Shown: positions 39,963 to 49,283, counted from the first letter of the stretch. The stretch: DNA of 64,000 bases from Acinetobacter sp. MB5 (GCF_003261585.1 NZ_POVU01000004.1:209092-273091); one strand, 5' to 3'. Translations and numbers: made by a program. The notes: a model not told the origin generated them from the sequence alone.

Positions 39963-40209
39963 CTGCATCGCAAAAACGCACTAAATTTAGGCGATTTTTT
40001 AGGCTTGCACATTCATGTGGCTCACTGCCATGCCACACGTTTAATTTACTTCATTGTTTTATTTGTCTTTTCTTTATTTTAGGCCACTTTTCTTCGACTA
40101 AAGCCTGACAAAATCTGCTCAAACAATCAGTCTTCAGCCATTTACGTGGCATTCATTTTGCTTTTACATAAACAGATTAACTACTCGCCAACCTTTGAGC
40201 TCGCCACTT

Positions 40210-40806
40210 ATGTCGACATCCAAACTCAAAATCGCCTTGATTGATGATGATGAATCTCGAGCAAGCTATTTGCAAGAATGCCTGACTGAGCACGACTTTG
40301 AAGTTGTGGCTTGCCTGCTCATTAAAGAAATTCGACTCGAAGATTTGCAAGACTTAAAAGCCGACGTGATTTTGCTTGACATGGATCATCCTCAACGTGA
40401 TCTGATCGAAGCCTTTGTCAATCACTTCAATTTGCCCACCGTACTATTTACCAAAAACAATAATCGTGACACGATAAAACAAGCCATTCAGGCAGGGGTC
40501 ACGGCGTATATTGTCGATGGGGTCGATCCTGCACGTCTGGATAGCGTCCTTGAAATTGCCATTGAACAATATAAAAAGCATCAGCAGCTTGAATGTGATT
40601 TGAAAGAAACCAAACTCCGGCTTGCTGATCGAAAAGACATCGAAAAAGCTAAAAATATGATTATGAAAATCCAGCAGCTGTCCGAAGAAGAAGCGTTTCG
40701 TCTATTGCGTAAAAATGCAATGAATGCAAGAACTTCCATGGGAGATCTGGCACGCCAACTGATTCAGGCACAGCAATTACTCAACCTGACGTTCAAGGAT
40801 GATTAG
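40210..40806 (+). CDS. nasT: ANTAR-domain response regulator and antiterminator NasT
   Basis: 198 residues from the ATG at 40210 (MSTSKLKIALIDDDE); a TTG at 40195 is the alternative. Residues 1-120 are a receiver-like domain (IALIDDDESRASYL, VILLDMDHP, VLFTKNN, GVTAYIVDGV). Residues about 135-198 are an ANTAR domain: coiled coil LKETKLRLADRKDIEKAKNM, then IQQLSEEEAFRLLRKNAMNA. ANTAR binds RNA hairpins to prevent termination. It overlaps nasS by eight bases and diverges from the operon whose leader has the matching hexaloops. Confidence 0.93.
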   Translation: MSTSKLKIALIDDDESRASYLQECLTEHDFEVVACLLIKEIRLEDLQDLKADVILLDMDHPQRDLIEAFVNHFNLPTVLFTKNNNRDTIKQAIQAGVTAYIVDGVDPARLDSVLEIAIEQYKKHQQLECDLKETKLRLADRKDIEKAKNMIMKIQQLSEEEAFRLLRKNAMNARTSMGDLARQLIQAQQLLNLTFKDD

Positions 40807-41785
40807 CATGAAGATCGAAAAAACTCATCTGCAAATCGGCTATATTCCCCTGCTCGATGCCGTTGCCATCTTATGGGCAAAACATAAGGGGTTCTTTGAG
40901 CAGGTTGGGCTTGAAGTCACGCTCGTCAAAGAAGCCTCATGGGCCAGCCTGCGCGATCGTCTGGCATTTGGTATTTTAGATGCAGCGCACTGTTTATCTG
41001 CCATGCTCCCTGCTTCTCAGGCAGGTACAGATCAGGTCGGCATTCCGTTTAAAACATCGTTAATTCTCAGCCAAAACTCTGCGGCAATTAGTTTGAGCCA
41101 AAAACTTTGCCACGAGCTCGACATTTCTGCGAAAGACAATGCAGGTCAGGCTGCACACAAACTGGCTGAAATCTTGCCGCATCGCCCGATTCGTCTGGCG
41201 CAGGTCTTTGGTCATTCATTGCATCATTATTGTCTACGTGAATGGCTGGCTTTTGCTGACCCAGCACTGGCACAAAATATTAAGCTCTTCACCTTGCCAC
41301 CACCTTACATGGTTGAAGCCGTTTCGACGGGACTTATCGATGGCTTTTGTGTCGGTGAACCGTGGAATACTCAAGGGGAAGTTTTAGGAAAAACCCAAGT
41401 CGTTGCTTCTGGGTTAGATGTTGTGCCTTGCGTTGCCGACAAAGTCCTTGCAGTGACTGATGACTGGGCAAAACGCCATCCCGATACCTTACTCACCATT
41501 GGGACTGCCCTGCGTTTGGCACAGCAAGACATTCAGCAAATGAAAGATTTTTCAGAATTGTGGCAAATGCTGATTCATTATGAAATTGTCCAGTTCCCCT
41601 GTTCCCCAGACACTCATGTTGAGCGTTACTACAAAATTGTCAGTATTATTCAAAATTATGTTGCACACTCAGCGACACCGAAACTTACCGATTTTGTCTG
41701 GCTCACCACCCAAATGAACCAATGGGATCAATTGGGCTTAGGCGAAACCCAGATTCAACAGATCAGTCAGGCCTGTATCATTTAA
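40799..41785 (+). CDS. nasS: Nitrate-sensing protein NasS (NrtA/CmpA-like, cytoplasmic)
   Basis: 328 residues. It resembles nitrate/bicarbonate-binding proteins (LQIGYIPLLDAVAILWAKHK, GLEVTLVKEASWASLRDRLA, GFCVGEPWNTQG) but has no signal peptide or lipobox, as expected of the cytoplasmic NasS. In NasST systems NasS holds NasT inactive until nitrate or nitrite is bound. Its ATG overlaps the nasT stop; a second ATG at 40808 is also possible. Alternative: a transporter subunit, which I reject because no permease follows. Confidence 0.93.
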   Translation: MISMKIEKTHLQIGYIPLLDAVAILWAKHKGFFEQVGLEVTLVKEASWASLRDRLAFGILDAAHCLSAMLPASQAGTDQVGIPFKTSLILSQNSAAISLSQKLCHELDISAKDNAGQAAHKLAEILPHRPIRLAQVFGHSLHHYCLREWLAFADPALAQNIKLFTLPPPYMVEAVSTGLIDGFCVGEPWNTQGEVLGKTQVVASGLDVVPCVADKVLAVTDDWAKRHPDTLLTIGTALRLAQQDIQQMKDFSELWQMLIHYEIVQFPCSPDTHVERYYKIVSIIQNYVAHSATPKLTDFVWLTTQMNQWDQLGLGETQIQQISQACII

Positions 41786-41965
41786 TTCCCATTAAACTGT
41801 ATGTGTGAGCTTTAGGCTCGCCATACAATTTCCTACCCAAAATTTGCTGTTCTATCGCCAAAACTTCTGAGCAAAATCTTCACTTTACTCGCTCAGCCTC
41901 ACCCGACATTCCCCCACCAATCAAGAACAGGTTATCATGAGATAAAACGTGCCACTTCGGGGAGA

Positions 41966-42916
41966 ATGATGGTCAAAAACTTGCGTCATCTGGACTTTAA
42001 TCTGCTTAAAGCCATGGATATTTTACTGGAAGAACGCAGCGTAACCCGTGCTGCGGAACGCCTGTTTATTACCCAGCCTGCCATGAGCAGTATTTTGGCA
42101 CGTCTGCGTGAAAGTTTTGATGATCCACTGTTTGTCCGTTCGCAGCGCGGCATTGTGCCGACCCCGCGTGCATTGGAACTGATCTGCCCGATCAAACAGA
42201 TTTTGGGGCAAATTGATCTGCTGCTACAACCGCTGGAGTTTAACCCTGCCACGGTAGATTTTACTGTGCGTATTGCCGCAACCGACTATGCCCATCAGGT
42301 GATTTTGGTGCCTTTTTTGGCGGCACTCAAACAGCAAGCCCCGCATGTGCAGATTGCACTGTTGCCATCGACCGATAAAGAACCACAACGTCTGGAACAG
42401 GGCGAAATTGATCTGGCACTGTCTACACCTGAACATAGTTGCGGCAGTGAATTGCATCATTTGCATCTGTTCGATGAATACTATGTCAGCGTGATGCGTT
42501 TGGGACATCCAGCCTTGCAACAACCGCTAACTTTAGATGCTTTTTGCGAACTGGATCACGCCTTGGTGTCCTTTCAGGGCAGCTTTTCAGGGATTACCGA
42601 TCAGCAATTACAACAACTGGGACGGCAGCGCCACGTTACCCTGTCCGTGTCGAGTTTCTTGCTATTGCCTGAGATTTTGCAAAATAGTGATCTGGTGGCG
42701 ACTGTGCCGAAACGTCTGGTATGTAAACGTCAAGATTTAGCAATTGTGCAACCACCACTCGAGATTCCAAGTTTTAGCAAAGTTGCCTTGTGGCATGAAC
42801 GCACTGAGCACGACCCGCGTCATCGTTGGTTGCGTCAGTTGATGCTAGAAACCTGCCAGCATGAAGAACAGTTTGCAAAAAATTGTGCGCTGTACAATTC
42901 GTTGGTTACAACATGA
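41966..42916 (+). CDS. LysR-family transcriptional regulator (NodD/NahR-like)
   Basis: 316 residues; an ATG three bases on is also possible. N-terminal HTH: LDFNLLKAMDILLEERSVTR, AAERLFITQPAMSSILARLR, then FDDPLFVRSQRGIVPTPRAL, the NodD/NahR subgroup form. The effector domain covers residues about 95-300. It is convergent with the old yellow enzyme gene and next to nasS without obvious shared control. The target is unknown. Confidence 0.9.
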   Translation: MMVKNLRHLDFNLLKAMDILLEERSVTRAAERLFITQPAMSSILARLRESFDDPLFVRSQRGIVPTPRALELICPIKQILGQIDLLLQPLEFNPATVDFTVRIAATDYAHQVILVPFLAALKQQAPHVQIALLPSTDKEPQRLEQGEIDLALSTPEHSCGSELHHLHLFDEYYVSVMRLGHPALQQPLTLDAFCELDHALVSFQGSFSGITDQQLQQLGRQRHVTLSVSSFLLLPEILQNSDLVATVPKRLVCKRQDLAIVQPPLEIPSFSKVALWHERTEHDPRHRWLRQLMLETCQHEEQFAKNCALYNSLVTT

Positions 42917-42944
42917 AAAAAGCCAGCTCAAGGCTGACTTTTTT
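42915..42944 (+). terminator. Terminator of the LysR gene, possibly bidirectional
   Basis: AAAAAAGCCAGC, loop TCAAG, GCTGACTTTTTT: a 7-bp stem with one mismatch flanked by A and T runs, overlapping the LysR stop. It lies 46 bases before the end of the convergent old yellow enzyme gene. Confidence 0.85.
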
Positions 42945-42989
42945 AAAAAATTTGCATTTAGATTGCGTTTTATCTCAAACCTAGATCAA

Positions 42990-44081
42990 TTAATAACGCT
43001 CTAACCAATGTGCATACGGCGCAGGCAATACCCACGTTGGTTTTTCCAGTTGCAATGCTTTAGCTGCTTGCAGTGGATAATGTGGATTCGCCAAGAATGC
43101 ACGGCCAATCATCACCAAATCCATTTGCTGCTGTTCCACCAAACGGTTAGCCAGTTCAGGTTTGTCCATTCCCCATGAAGAGGCAACAGGCAAATTGGCT
43201 TCACGACGTACACGCTCAGAAATTGGTGCTAAAAATGCAGGCTCAGCCCAAGGCACTTTAGCTTTAGGGGTATTAAAACCGATACTGACATTGAGTAAAT
43301 CTAGCCCATCCTCACGCCATTGTTTGACCAGTTCAATCGACTCGCTCAGGGTTTCCTCATCATGCCCATCGTACTCAATTACACCAAAACGTGCGGTTAA
43401 TGGTAAACGCTCAGACCAAACTGCACGAACTGCGCTAAAGGTTTCACGTAAGAAGCGGCTACGTCCCGCAAAATCCCCACCATACTGGTCTTGGCGGAAA
43501 TTGGCGTGTTTCGAGAAGAAACTTTGCGCCAAATAACCATGTGCAAAGTGCAGCTCTAACCATTCAAAACCTGCCTGTTCTGCACGACGAGCTGTCGCAA
43601 CAAAGTCTGCCTGAACCCGTTGAATATCTTCAAGGCTCATTTCCTGTGGGACACGTGGCAGGTTTTCACCATATGCCACGGCCGAAGCGCCAATCGGCTG
43701 CCAGCCACGCGGATCACCTTCGGCAATATGGTCATCACCTTCCCACGGACGGTTGGCACTGGCTTTACGTCCTGCATGGGCAATCTGAATGCCTGGTACG
43801 GCCCCAGCCGCTTTAATCGCTTGGGCAATCTGTGCCAAACCATCAATATGCTCATCACTCCATAAGCCTAAACAAGCTGGCGTAATTCGCCCTTCAGGTG
43901 AAACCCCTGTCGCTTCAACAATCACCAGACCCGCGCCACCACGTGCAATACTGGTGTAGTGCGCCAAATGCCAGTCGGTCACTTTGCCCTCAACCGCACT
44001 ATACTGACACATCGGTGGCACAGCTATACGGTTGCGTAGGGTCACATCTTTAAGTTGAAAGGGGGTAAATAATGCAGTCAT
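42990..44081 (-). CDS. NADH:flavin oxidoreductase of the old yellow enzyme family (NamA/XenA-like)
   Basis: 363 residues, FMN-binding TIM barrel of the YqjM/XenA class. PPMCQYSAVEG carries the class-typical Cys; QIAHAGRKAS and LHFAHGYLAQSFFSKHANFR hold the His pair and Tyr region for substrate binding; VMIGRAFLANPHYPL is the phosphate-binding end. It reduces electrophilic alkenes and nitro compounds with NAD(P)H. It is on the same strand as the DJ-1 and SRPBCC genes, suggesting an electrophile-stress group. Confidence 0.9.
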   Translation of the reverse strand: MTALFTPFQLKDVTLRNRIAVPPMCQYSAVEGKVTDWHLAHYTSIARGGAGLVIVEATGVSPEGRITPACLGLWSDEHIDGLAQIAQAIKAAGAVPGIQIAHAGRKASANRPWEGDDHIAEGDPRGWQPIGASAVAYGENLPRVPQEMSLEDIQRVQADFVATARRAEQAGFEWLELHFAHGYLAQSFFSKHANFRQDQYGGDFAGRSRFLRETFSAVRAVWSERLPLTARFGVIEYDGHDEETLSESIELVKQWREDGLDLLNVSIGFNTPKAKVPWAEPAFLAPISERVRREANLPVASSWGMDKPELANRLVEQQQMDLVMIGRAFLANPHYPLQAAKALQLEKPTWVLPAPYAHWLERY

Positions 44082-44127
44082 TCCTAATCTCTAAATAGCT
44101 AAAAATATAATAAATTTAACACTTCAC

Positions 44128-44838
44128 TTATCGAGCTGCCTGATCTGCAACAGCCTGCAAGGTCAACTCTGCCACTTTTTCTGAGGACTGAGGGTTCTGT
44201 CCTGTCACTAAACGTCCATCACGCACTGCATGCACCTGAAAATCTGGGCCTTTTTCATAGATTGCACCGAGTGAGCGCAAACGGTCTTCCAATAAAAATG
44301 GCACGGTTTTATCTAAACCAGCGGCAACTTCTTCGGTGTTGCTAAAGGCACTCACATGACGACCTTTCACCACAGCCTGACCTGTGCTGTCTTTGACATT
44401 GATCAAACCGACAGGGCCATGACACACGGCTGCCAAGACTTTACCCTGTTGCCATGCGCTTGAGAGTAACTTGGCCAAGGGCTGACTGGTCGGTAAATCC
44501 CACATTGTGCCATGCCCACCTGGTAGGAAAATCGCATCGTAGCTTTGTGCTGAAAGTTGATCAAGTTTTAAAGAAGATTTGACTTTGGCAATCGCCATAG
44601 GATCATTTAAGAAACGCTCGACACTGGCAGGATTTTTACCTGCGGCCTGCTCTGAATTTGGATCGACAGGAATCTGTCCGCCTTGAATTGAGGCAATATC
44701 CACCTCAACATTATGATCTTTAAATGCATAGTAAGGCGTGGTCAGTTCTTCTAGCCACACGCCTGTTGGGTAATTAGATGTTCCCATTGTCGCTTGTGAA
44801 GTCACGATCATTAAAATTTTTATACCGCTTGCAGCCAT
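44128..44838 (-). CDS. DJ-1/PfpI-family protein (Hsp31-like, class I amidotransferase fold)
   Basis: 236 residues. The nucleophile Cys is in VLAAVCHGPVGL with the elbow, and the supporting Glu in TGVWLEELTTPYYAF near residue 28-30. IFLPGGHGTMWDL is family-typical. Such proteins act as glyoxalase III-like hydratases or chaperones; assignment between these is not possible by sequence reading alone. Forty-six bases separate it from the old yellow enzyme gene. Confidence 0.88.
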   Translation of the reverse strand: MAASGIKILMIVTSQATMGTSNYPTGVWLEELTTPYYAFKDHNVEVDIASIQGGQIPVDPNSEQAAGKNPASVERFLNDPMAIAKVKSSLKLDQLSAQSYDAIFLPGGHGTMWDLPTSQPLAKLLSSAWQQGKVLAAVCHGPVGLINVKDSTGQAVVKGRHVSAFSNTEEVAAGLDKTVPFLLEDRLRSLGAIYEKGPDFQVHAVRDGRLVTGQNPQSSEKVAELTLQAVADQAAR

Positions 44839-44904
44839 GTTGTTATTCCTGTTTTTTTAATCTCTAAAAAAGACATTGCCTAGCGCGGGGCTAGGCAATT
44901 CGAC

Positions 44905-45426
44905 TTATGCGTTAGTTTTGGCTTGACGGGCAGCAGCCACCAAACCGTCTAACCAGTCCTGATGACCATTGATCATCGGGTTAGGTTTGGCTTGGGCCAG
45001 TTCTTTGGCAGGCTGACCGTTCTGGGTTTCTTGAGTCAAAATCCGTACACGACCACCGTCTAGGTCTTCAATGAGCCATGCGTGGTGTACATCCAGACGC
45101 TCGGCTGAGCCGACATCGCCCGCCCAACCATGCCATGCAATGCGTGCAGGCTCACCTGCTTGCGGTGCAACCAATTCCACCACTTGAGCATCGACAGGGA
45201 AACCAAAAGTTTTAAAGAAAAACACCATCTCTGCTTGCAGTTGCTCTGCACCTTCAGGCAGTTTGATGTCAGAAGAATTAGCATAATAGCTTGGCCACAC
45301 ATCAGCATTCGCCAGATATGGCCACACTTCTGCAGTGCTTAAACCTTTGACAATGACTTCATTAGAACAGAAGTTATCGGTTTCACCTGGAAGATAGCCC
45401 TCAGGCCAAACTATCGAATTCATCAT
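44905..45426 (-). CDS. SRPBCC/polyketide-cyclase-like protein
   Basis: 173 residues from the ATG at 45426 (MMNSIVWPEGYLPG); the upstream GTG is unlikely. START-fold features: VIVKGLSTAEVWPYLANADV, ARIAWHGWAGDVG, HHAWLIEDLDGGRVRILTQE. Members bind small hydrophobic ligands; no catalytic assignment is possible. It precedes the DJ-1 gene on the same strand. Confidence 0.8.
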   Translation of the reverse strand: MMNSIVWPEGYLPGETDNFCSNEVIVKGLSTAEVWPYLANADVWPSYYANSSDIKLPEGAEQLQAEMVFFFKTFGFPVDAQVVELVAPQAGEPARIAWHGWAGDVGSAERLDVHHAWLIEDLDGGRVRILTQETQNGQPAKELAQAKPNPMINGHQDWLDGLVAAARQAKTNA

Positions 45427-45556
45427 ATTAGTATCTCGTTGTTGCACAGTCGGTGCTGTGTGATTGATCTTGCAACCATCATACGAGCGGTTTAATTATA
45501 AAAATAATCTTAAATTTTTATCTCATTCATAGATTGAATTAATATCTGAATCAGGC

Positions 45557-45581
45557 ATAAAAAAGCGCATCCAAAAATGCG
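45557..45581 (-). terminator. Terminator after the msuE-sfnG relic unit
   Basis: On the minus strand CGCAT, loop TTTTGG, ATGCG, then CTTTTTTATG: short 5-bp GC-rich stem plus T-run. It lies 74 bases past the stop of the sfnG stump. Confidence 0.75.
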
Positions 45582-45654
45582 TCGCTAGTTGCTCAATTGT
45601 TTTAACGCTTTTGCATCACGACGAATGCCACTTATTTTATTTTTATTCGCAAAA

Positions 45655-45813
45655 TCATGAATGTTGAATCTTATTGCATTTAGGCAACATCCTTGGTTTG
45701 TTATTGTTCTTGATGTTCCATGCGGTACGCTGTTCGATATTGCTGACCACCAAGCTCTCACAGACATTGGGAACCCCGTAAGCAAATTCGAGCTGTTGTT
45801 GTGCTTGCACCAT
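45655..45813 (-). pseudogene. sfnG: 5' stump of sfnG (dimethylsulfone monooxygenase)
   Basis: Starting at the ATG at 45813 behind AAGGAG, the frame reads QLEFAYGVPNVCESLVVSN then IEQRTAW, closely matching the N-terminus of SfnG flavin monooxygenases (FAYWVPNVSGGLVVS.IEQRTDW). The match ends after about 35 residues and the frame stops at residue 52; SfnG has about 360. The gene for an FMN reductase of the MsuE type lies directly upstream, the normal partner. A large internal deletion or frameshift is therefore likely. Confidence 0.72.
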
Positions 45814-45844
45814 ATTTTTATTCTCCTTGGGCCATAGATGGGGT

Positions 45845-46591
45845 TTAAGCCACATCTGCCTTGACTGGGGTTTTGGTAGTTTTGTGTTGTAAGCGAGATT
45901 CTACGGCTTGCAGATCAAGTACAGCTGCTGAAAGCAGAACGTCGTCCTGTTCAATTTGGCAGTTGATACCAAGGTTTTGATTGGCCTGTGCGGTTTTAGC
46001 GCTGACCACTTCCGCATGCTGACCTTTGGCAGGCGCCCACTCTAAAATTGGCAAGGCACGGGCAACCGCTAAAGTAATACGGTCACGCAAAGCTGCACTT
46101 TGAATGCTGTATTCAGGCGTGAAATCACGATCTGTGGCATACACCCCGATTGGCAAGGTTTGCGCTTGGAAGAAACTGAACAATGGACGTAACTGGTGTT
46201 CAAGTACCAAAGCATGACGGTTGCTACCGCCTGAAGCGGCTAACAAGACAGGCACATCGACCAAAGCCGTTTGTTCTACAAAATCAAAGAAATGCTTAAA
46301 TAATCCTGTAAATGACGCACGGTAAACAGGAGTCCCGACAATCAGTGCATCCGCTGCTTCCACCGCTGCCAAGTCATCTTGCACACGCTGTGGTAATTGA
46401 TGACGGTAAATCGCCCCACCCAAGAGCTGCCCGATTTCACTGAATTTAATAAAATGCACATTGATCGGAGTTGCATGACTCAGTTCACGAATAATTTCTT
46501 CGACTAGTGTTTCGGTTTTAGACGGATGATTTAATCCACCAGAAACAGCAACGATATTGAATGATTTTACCGCATTTAGAATTATGGACAT
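45845..46591 (-). CDS. msuE: NADPH-dependent FMN reductase (MsuE-like)
   Basis: 248 residues from the ATG at 46591 (MSIILNAVKSFNIVAVSGGL). Flavodoxin-like fold: AVSGGLNHPSKTETLVEEII, ADALIVGTPVYRASFTGLFK (FMN-binding loop), LAASGGSNRHALVLEHQLRP. MsuE supplies FMNH2 to two-component sulfonate/sulfone monooxygenases. The expected monooxygenase next to it (sfnG) is only a stump, so it may serve another one elsewhere in the genome. Confidence 0.9.
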   Translation of the reverse strand: MSIILNAVKSFNIVAVSGGLNHPSKTETLVEEIIRELSHATPINVHFIKFSEIGQLLGGAIYRHQLPQRVQDDLAAVEAADALIVGTPVYRASFTGLFKHFFDFVEQTALVDVPVLLAASGGSNRHALVLEHQLRPLFSFFQAQTLPIGVYATDRDFTPEYSIQSAALRDRITLAVARALPILEWAPAKGQHAEVVSAKTAQANQNLGINCQIEQDDVLLSAAVLDLQAVESRLQHKTTKTPVKADVA

Positions 46592-46750
46592 GAGAATATA
46601 CACCTGAATCGAAATATCAATCTGATCAGGTCTATTGATCCATATTTTCTTATGCAGCGTAAAATAATAAAAAATGGCAAATTTATCGTTTTTTAAGCTA
46701 TGTAAAAATCAAAAGCAGTGCGTATATAAAAAATGCCTGCATATCTTTAA

Positions 46751-46771
46751 TCCCCCAAACCATCAGGGGGA
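46751..46771 (-). terminator. Hairpin after the MPMY-repeat gene
   Basis: TCCCCC and GGGGGA (6-bp GC stem, 9-base loop) about 20 bases past the stop, followed on the minus strand by TTAAAG. The T-run is weak, so this is only a likely terminator. Confidence 0.5.
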
Positions 46772-46791
46772 GAATTGCATTACACAGACCA

Positions 46792-47271
46792 TTATTTATT
46801 AGACTGAGTTGTATTTTCTGGATGATTCAAGATGTTGTACATTGGCATCTCTGACCAATCATGCCCTGCATAGCGACCATCGTACATCGGCATATCCGAC
46901 CAGTTTCGTCCCGCATAACGCCCATTGTACATCGGCATATCTGACCAATCATGCCCTGCATAGCGACTATTGTACATCGGCATATCCGACCAAGACTGCC
47001 CACTATACATTGGCATACTCGCAATATTTTGCTCCGTAGATTCATCATCGTACATCGGCATATTGCCCCAATGATTTCTGGCATAACCGCCATACATGGG
47101 CATATGATTCCAGTAACCTGCTCTTGAACCTGAACCCCATCCCATGCCATATCCACCACGATACGTGTTATGCATCGACAGCAGCATAAAACCAAAAAAA
47201 ACCACCACTAAAACAAGTCCGAAAGCAATCCACATCCAACCCGCATTACGGTTTTCTATATTTTGATTCAT
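46792..47271 (-). CDS. Small single-span membrane protein with Met-rich MPMY tandem repeats
   Basis: 159 residues from the ATG at 47271 (MNQNIENRN), preferred because GGTGA precedes it; an ATG at 47283 lacks any site. Residues about 12-33 are one transmembrane helix (GWMWIAFGLVLVVVFFGFML). The rest is low-complexity and Tyr, Met, Gly, Asp and Trp rich, with MPMY seven times. Residues about 95-150 contain a 15-residue tandem unit (WSDMPMYNGRYAGHD) in three near-identical copies plus a partial, encoded by 45-bp DNA repeats. I do not recognise the family. Met-rich motifs of this kind bind Cu(I) or Ag(I) in copper-handling proteins, so metal binding on the outside of the inner membrane is a testable inference. 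No copper genes are next to it. Confidence 0.75.
   Translation of the reverse strand: MNQNIENRNAGWMWIAFGLVLVVVFFGFMLLSMHNTYRGGYGMGWGSGSRAGYWNHMPMYGGYARNHWGNMPMYDDESTEQNIASMPMYSGQSWSDMPMYNSRYAGHDWSDMPMYNGRYAGRNWSDMPMYDGRYAGHDWSEMPMYNILNHPENTTQSNK
46818..46985 (-). repeat. 45-bp coding tandem repeat in the MPMY gene
   Basis: Three 45-bp units plus a partial, each encoding WSDMPMY followed by N or D, then S or G, RYAG and HD or RN. High DNA identity between units suggests recent slipped-strand duplication. Confidence 0.8.
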
Positions 47272-47331
47272 CGGCTTCACCATGGTTAATTATTAATCTA
47301 TTTTCTTTATTATAACGCCACAGATTCCCAA

Positions 47332-47362
47332 AAAAACACCCTGCATTTGCAGGGTATTTTTT
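47332..47362. terminator. Bidirectional terminator between malic enzyme and the MPMY gene
   Basis: ACCCTGCATTTGCAGGGT (47338-47355), with A7 before and T7 after. On the minus strand it ends the malic enzyme transcript. Confidence 0.9.
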
Positions 47363-47374
47363 TCATCTTACAAC

Positions 47375-49072
47375 TTAGAATGGAACACGTTTATATTGAC
47401 GGTATTCTGGTTTCCAGAAATTCTTCTCAATATTTTCCATGAGCAATTCATCACTAATCACAGGAGCTACGCCTGCATCCATCGCTGCTTTTGCCACTTT
47501 AAACGCAATCACACGTGACACTTTTTGAATGTCATCAATTTCAGGTAACAAGTCTGCATTTGGATCTTGCAACATTGGTGAACAGTCTGCCAAAGCATTG
47601 CTCGACGCCATCAACATGCTGTCCGTCACGCGAGTTGCACTGGCTGCAATCACGCCCAAACCAATACCTGGGAAAATGTATGAGTTATTGCACTGGCAAA
47701 TGTTATACAGCTTGCCTTGATAATTTACAGGTGCAAACGGACTACCTGTTGCAATGAGCGCTTTACCGTCTGTCCAGTTCAAGACATCAGCAGGTACAGC
47801 TTCTACACGCGAAGTTGGATTCGACAATGGCAGTACAATCGGACGTTCACAGTTTTCAGCCAAAGTCCGAATAATTTCTTCGGTAAATAAACCTGGCTGA
47901 CCCGATACCCCAATCAACACGGTTGGTTTGGCATGTTTCACCACATCAAGCAATGAAATCATTTCATCGGCTTGTGCCCAGCTTGCAACGGCTTCAGGTT
48001 GCTGTGCCAATTTACGCTGGAAGTCCAGCAAGTTCGGCTGATTTTCAGTGATTAAACCAAAACGATCAACCATAAATACTTGCTTGCGTGCTTCAGCATC
48101 AGTCAGACCTTCTGCCACCATTTGCGCCACGATCTGCTCAGCAATACCACAACCTGCTGAACCTGCACCCAAGAAAGCAATACGCTGATCTTTTAACTGC
48201 TTGCCTGCCGCACGACTCGCTGCAATCAAGCTCCCTACAGATACTGCAGCCGTTCCCTGAATATCATCATTGAAACAGCAGATTTCATCACGGTATTTGT
48301 TCAGTAAAGGCATCGCATTTTTCTGTGCAAAGTCTTCAAACTGAATCAAGGCTTTTGGCCAGCGACGGCGAATACCACGAATCACTTCATCAACAAAACT
48401 GTAATATTCATCACCGCTGATACGCGGTTGACGCCATCCCATGTAAATCGGGTCATTCAGTAACTGCTGGTTGTTGGTGCCGACATCAATGGTAATTGGC
48501 AATGTATAAGCAGGACTGATCCCACCACACGCTGTGTACAGCGATAATTTTCCGATTGGAATGCCCATACCTCCAATACCTTGATCGCCAAGGCCAAGGA
48601 TACGTTCGCCATCGGTGATCACAATCACTTTGACATTTTTACGGTTCACGTTTTGCAAAATGTCGTCAATGTGTTCACGGTCAGGATAAGAAATAAATAC
48701 GCCACGGTGACGGCGGTAAATATCAGAGAACTGTTGGCAAGCTTCACCAACCGTTGGTGTATAAATAATCGGCATCATTTCCGCCAAATGATCTTCAATC
48801 AGGCGGAAAAACAGGGTTTCGTTGGTGTCTTGGATATTCCGTAAATAAATGTGCTTATTGATCGCATCGTGGAATGCAGAGTACTGTTGATATGAGCGTT
48901 GGCTTTGTTCTTCAATAGTTTCAATAACATGGGGAATTAAGCCATGTAGGTTAAAACGAGTCCGTTCGTCTTCGCTAAATGCAGAACCTTTGTTCAATAA
49001 AGGCAATTCTAATAAGGTATTTCCAGCATAAGGGATATAAAGTGGGTGCTTTTTTTGCGTAGCAGAGGTCAT
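47375..49072 (-). CDS. maeA: NAD-dependent malic enzyme (SfcA/MaeA)
   Basis: 565 residues from the ATG at 49072, the same length as E. coli SfcA; an ATG at 49084 lacks a site. It decarboxylates malate to pyruvate. Motifs: [59 protein letters not shown] (metal Asp/Asp), [14 protein letters not shown] (NAD loop), and [15 protein letters not shown]. Promoter region lies in the 49085-49235 spacer. Confidence 0.95.
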   Translation of the reverse strand: MTSATQKKHPLYIPYAGNTLLELPLLNKGSAFSEDERTRFNLHGLIPHVIETIEEQSQRSYQQYSAFHDAINKHIYLRNIQDTNETLFFRLIEDHLAEMMPIIYTPTVGEACQQFSDIYRRHRGVFISYPDREHIDDILQNVNRKNVKVIVITDGERILGLGDQGIGGMGIPIGKLSLYTACGGISPAYTLPITIDVGTNNQQLLNDPIYMGWRQPRISGDEYYSFVDEVIRGIRRRWPKALIQFEDFAQKNAMPLLNKYRDEICCFNDDIQGTAAVSVGSLIAASRAAGKQLKDQRIAFLGAGSAGCGIAEQIVAQMVAEGLTDAEARKQVFMVDRFGLITENQPNLLDFQRKLAQQPEAVASWAQADEMISLLDVVKHAKPTVLIGVSGQPGLFTEEIIRTLAENCERPIVLPLSNPTSRVEAVPADVLNWTDGKALIATGSPFAPVNYQGKLYNICQCNNSYIFPGIGLGVIAASATRVTDSMLMASSNALADCSPMLQDPNADLLPEIDDIQKVSRVIAFKVAKAAMDAGVAPVISDELLMENIEKNFWKPEYRQYKRVPF

Positions 49073-49235
49073 GTTTAGTCTCATCTTTGACTAAAACCAC
49101 ACGATTGTGAAGTTTAGCTTTTCAAAATACCTGAATAGCTTAAGCCTTTTTTGATAAAAATGGGTATTTAGCAAATTTATAATGGTATGGGACTTATTTC
49201 GAGATTGAATTATTCTGAGTAATCTGGTTGGTCTT

Positions 49236-49283
49236 GAATCCTTTTTAAGGATTCTTGCAGAATTTTCACGAAATTCTGCAAGA
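49236..49283 (-). terminator. Two hairpins after rpmE2
   Basis: TCTTGCAGAATTT and GAAATTCTGCAAGA form a long inverted repeat (49253-49283) with a short loop, directly followed on the minus strand by GAATCCTTAAAAAGGATTC (second inverted repeat, 49237-49255). No T-run after the first. They lie between rpmE2 and maeA and probably stop rpmE2 transcription. Confidence 0.6.

Larger units (their letters stand above)
39719..40209. other. 491-bp divergent control region of the nitrate genes
   Basis: It contains, on the minus strand, a palindrome at 39948-39962, the sigma-54 promoter at 39853-39870 and the two-hairpin leader at 39754-39809. The nasTS promoter should lie around 40030-40200 on the plus strand but I see no clear sigma-70 elements there. 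Confidence 0.7.

Noticed and set aside
41801..41830. Hairpin after nasS (GTATG, GAGC/GCTC, CATAC)
   Set aside because: Arms are interrupted and no T-run follows, so I could not call it a terminator.
45585..45785. Second frame overlapping the sfnG stump
   Set aside because: Its sequence shows no recognisable family, and the SfnG match is in the other frame; it might include a 3' piece of a decayed gene but this cannot be supported.
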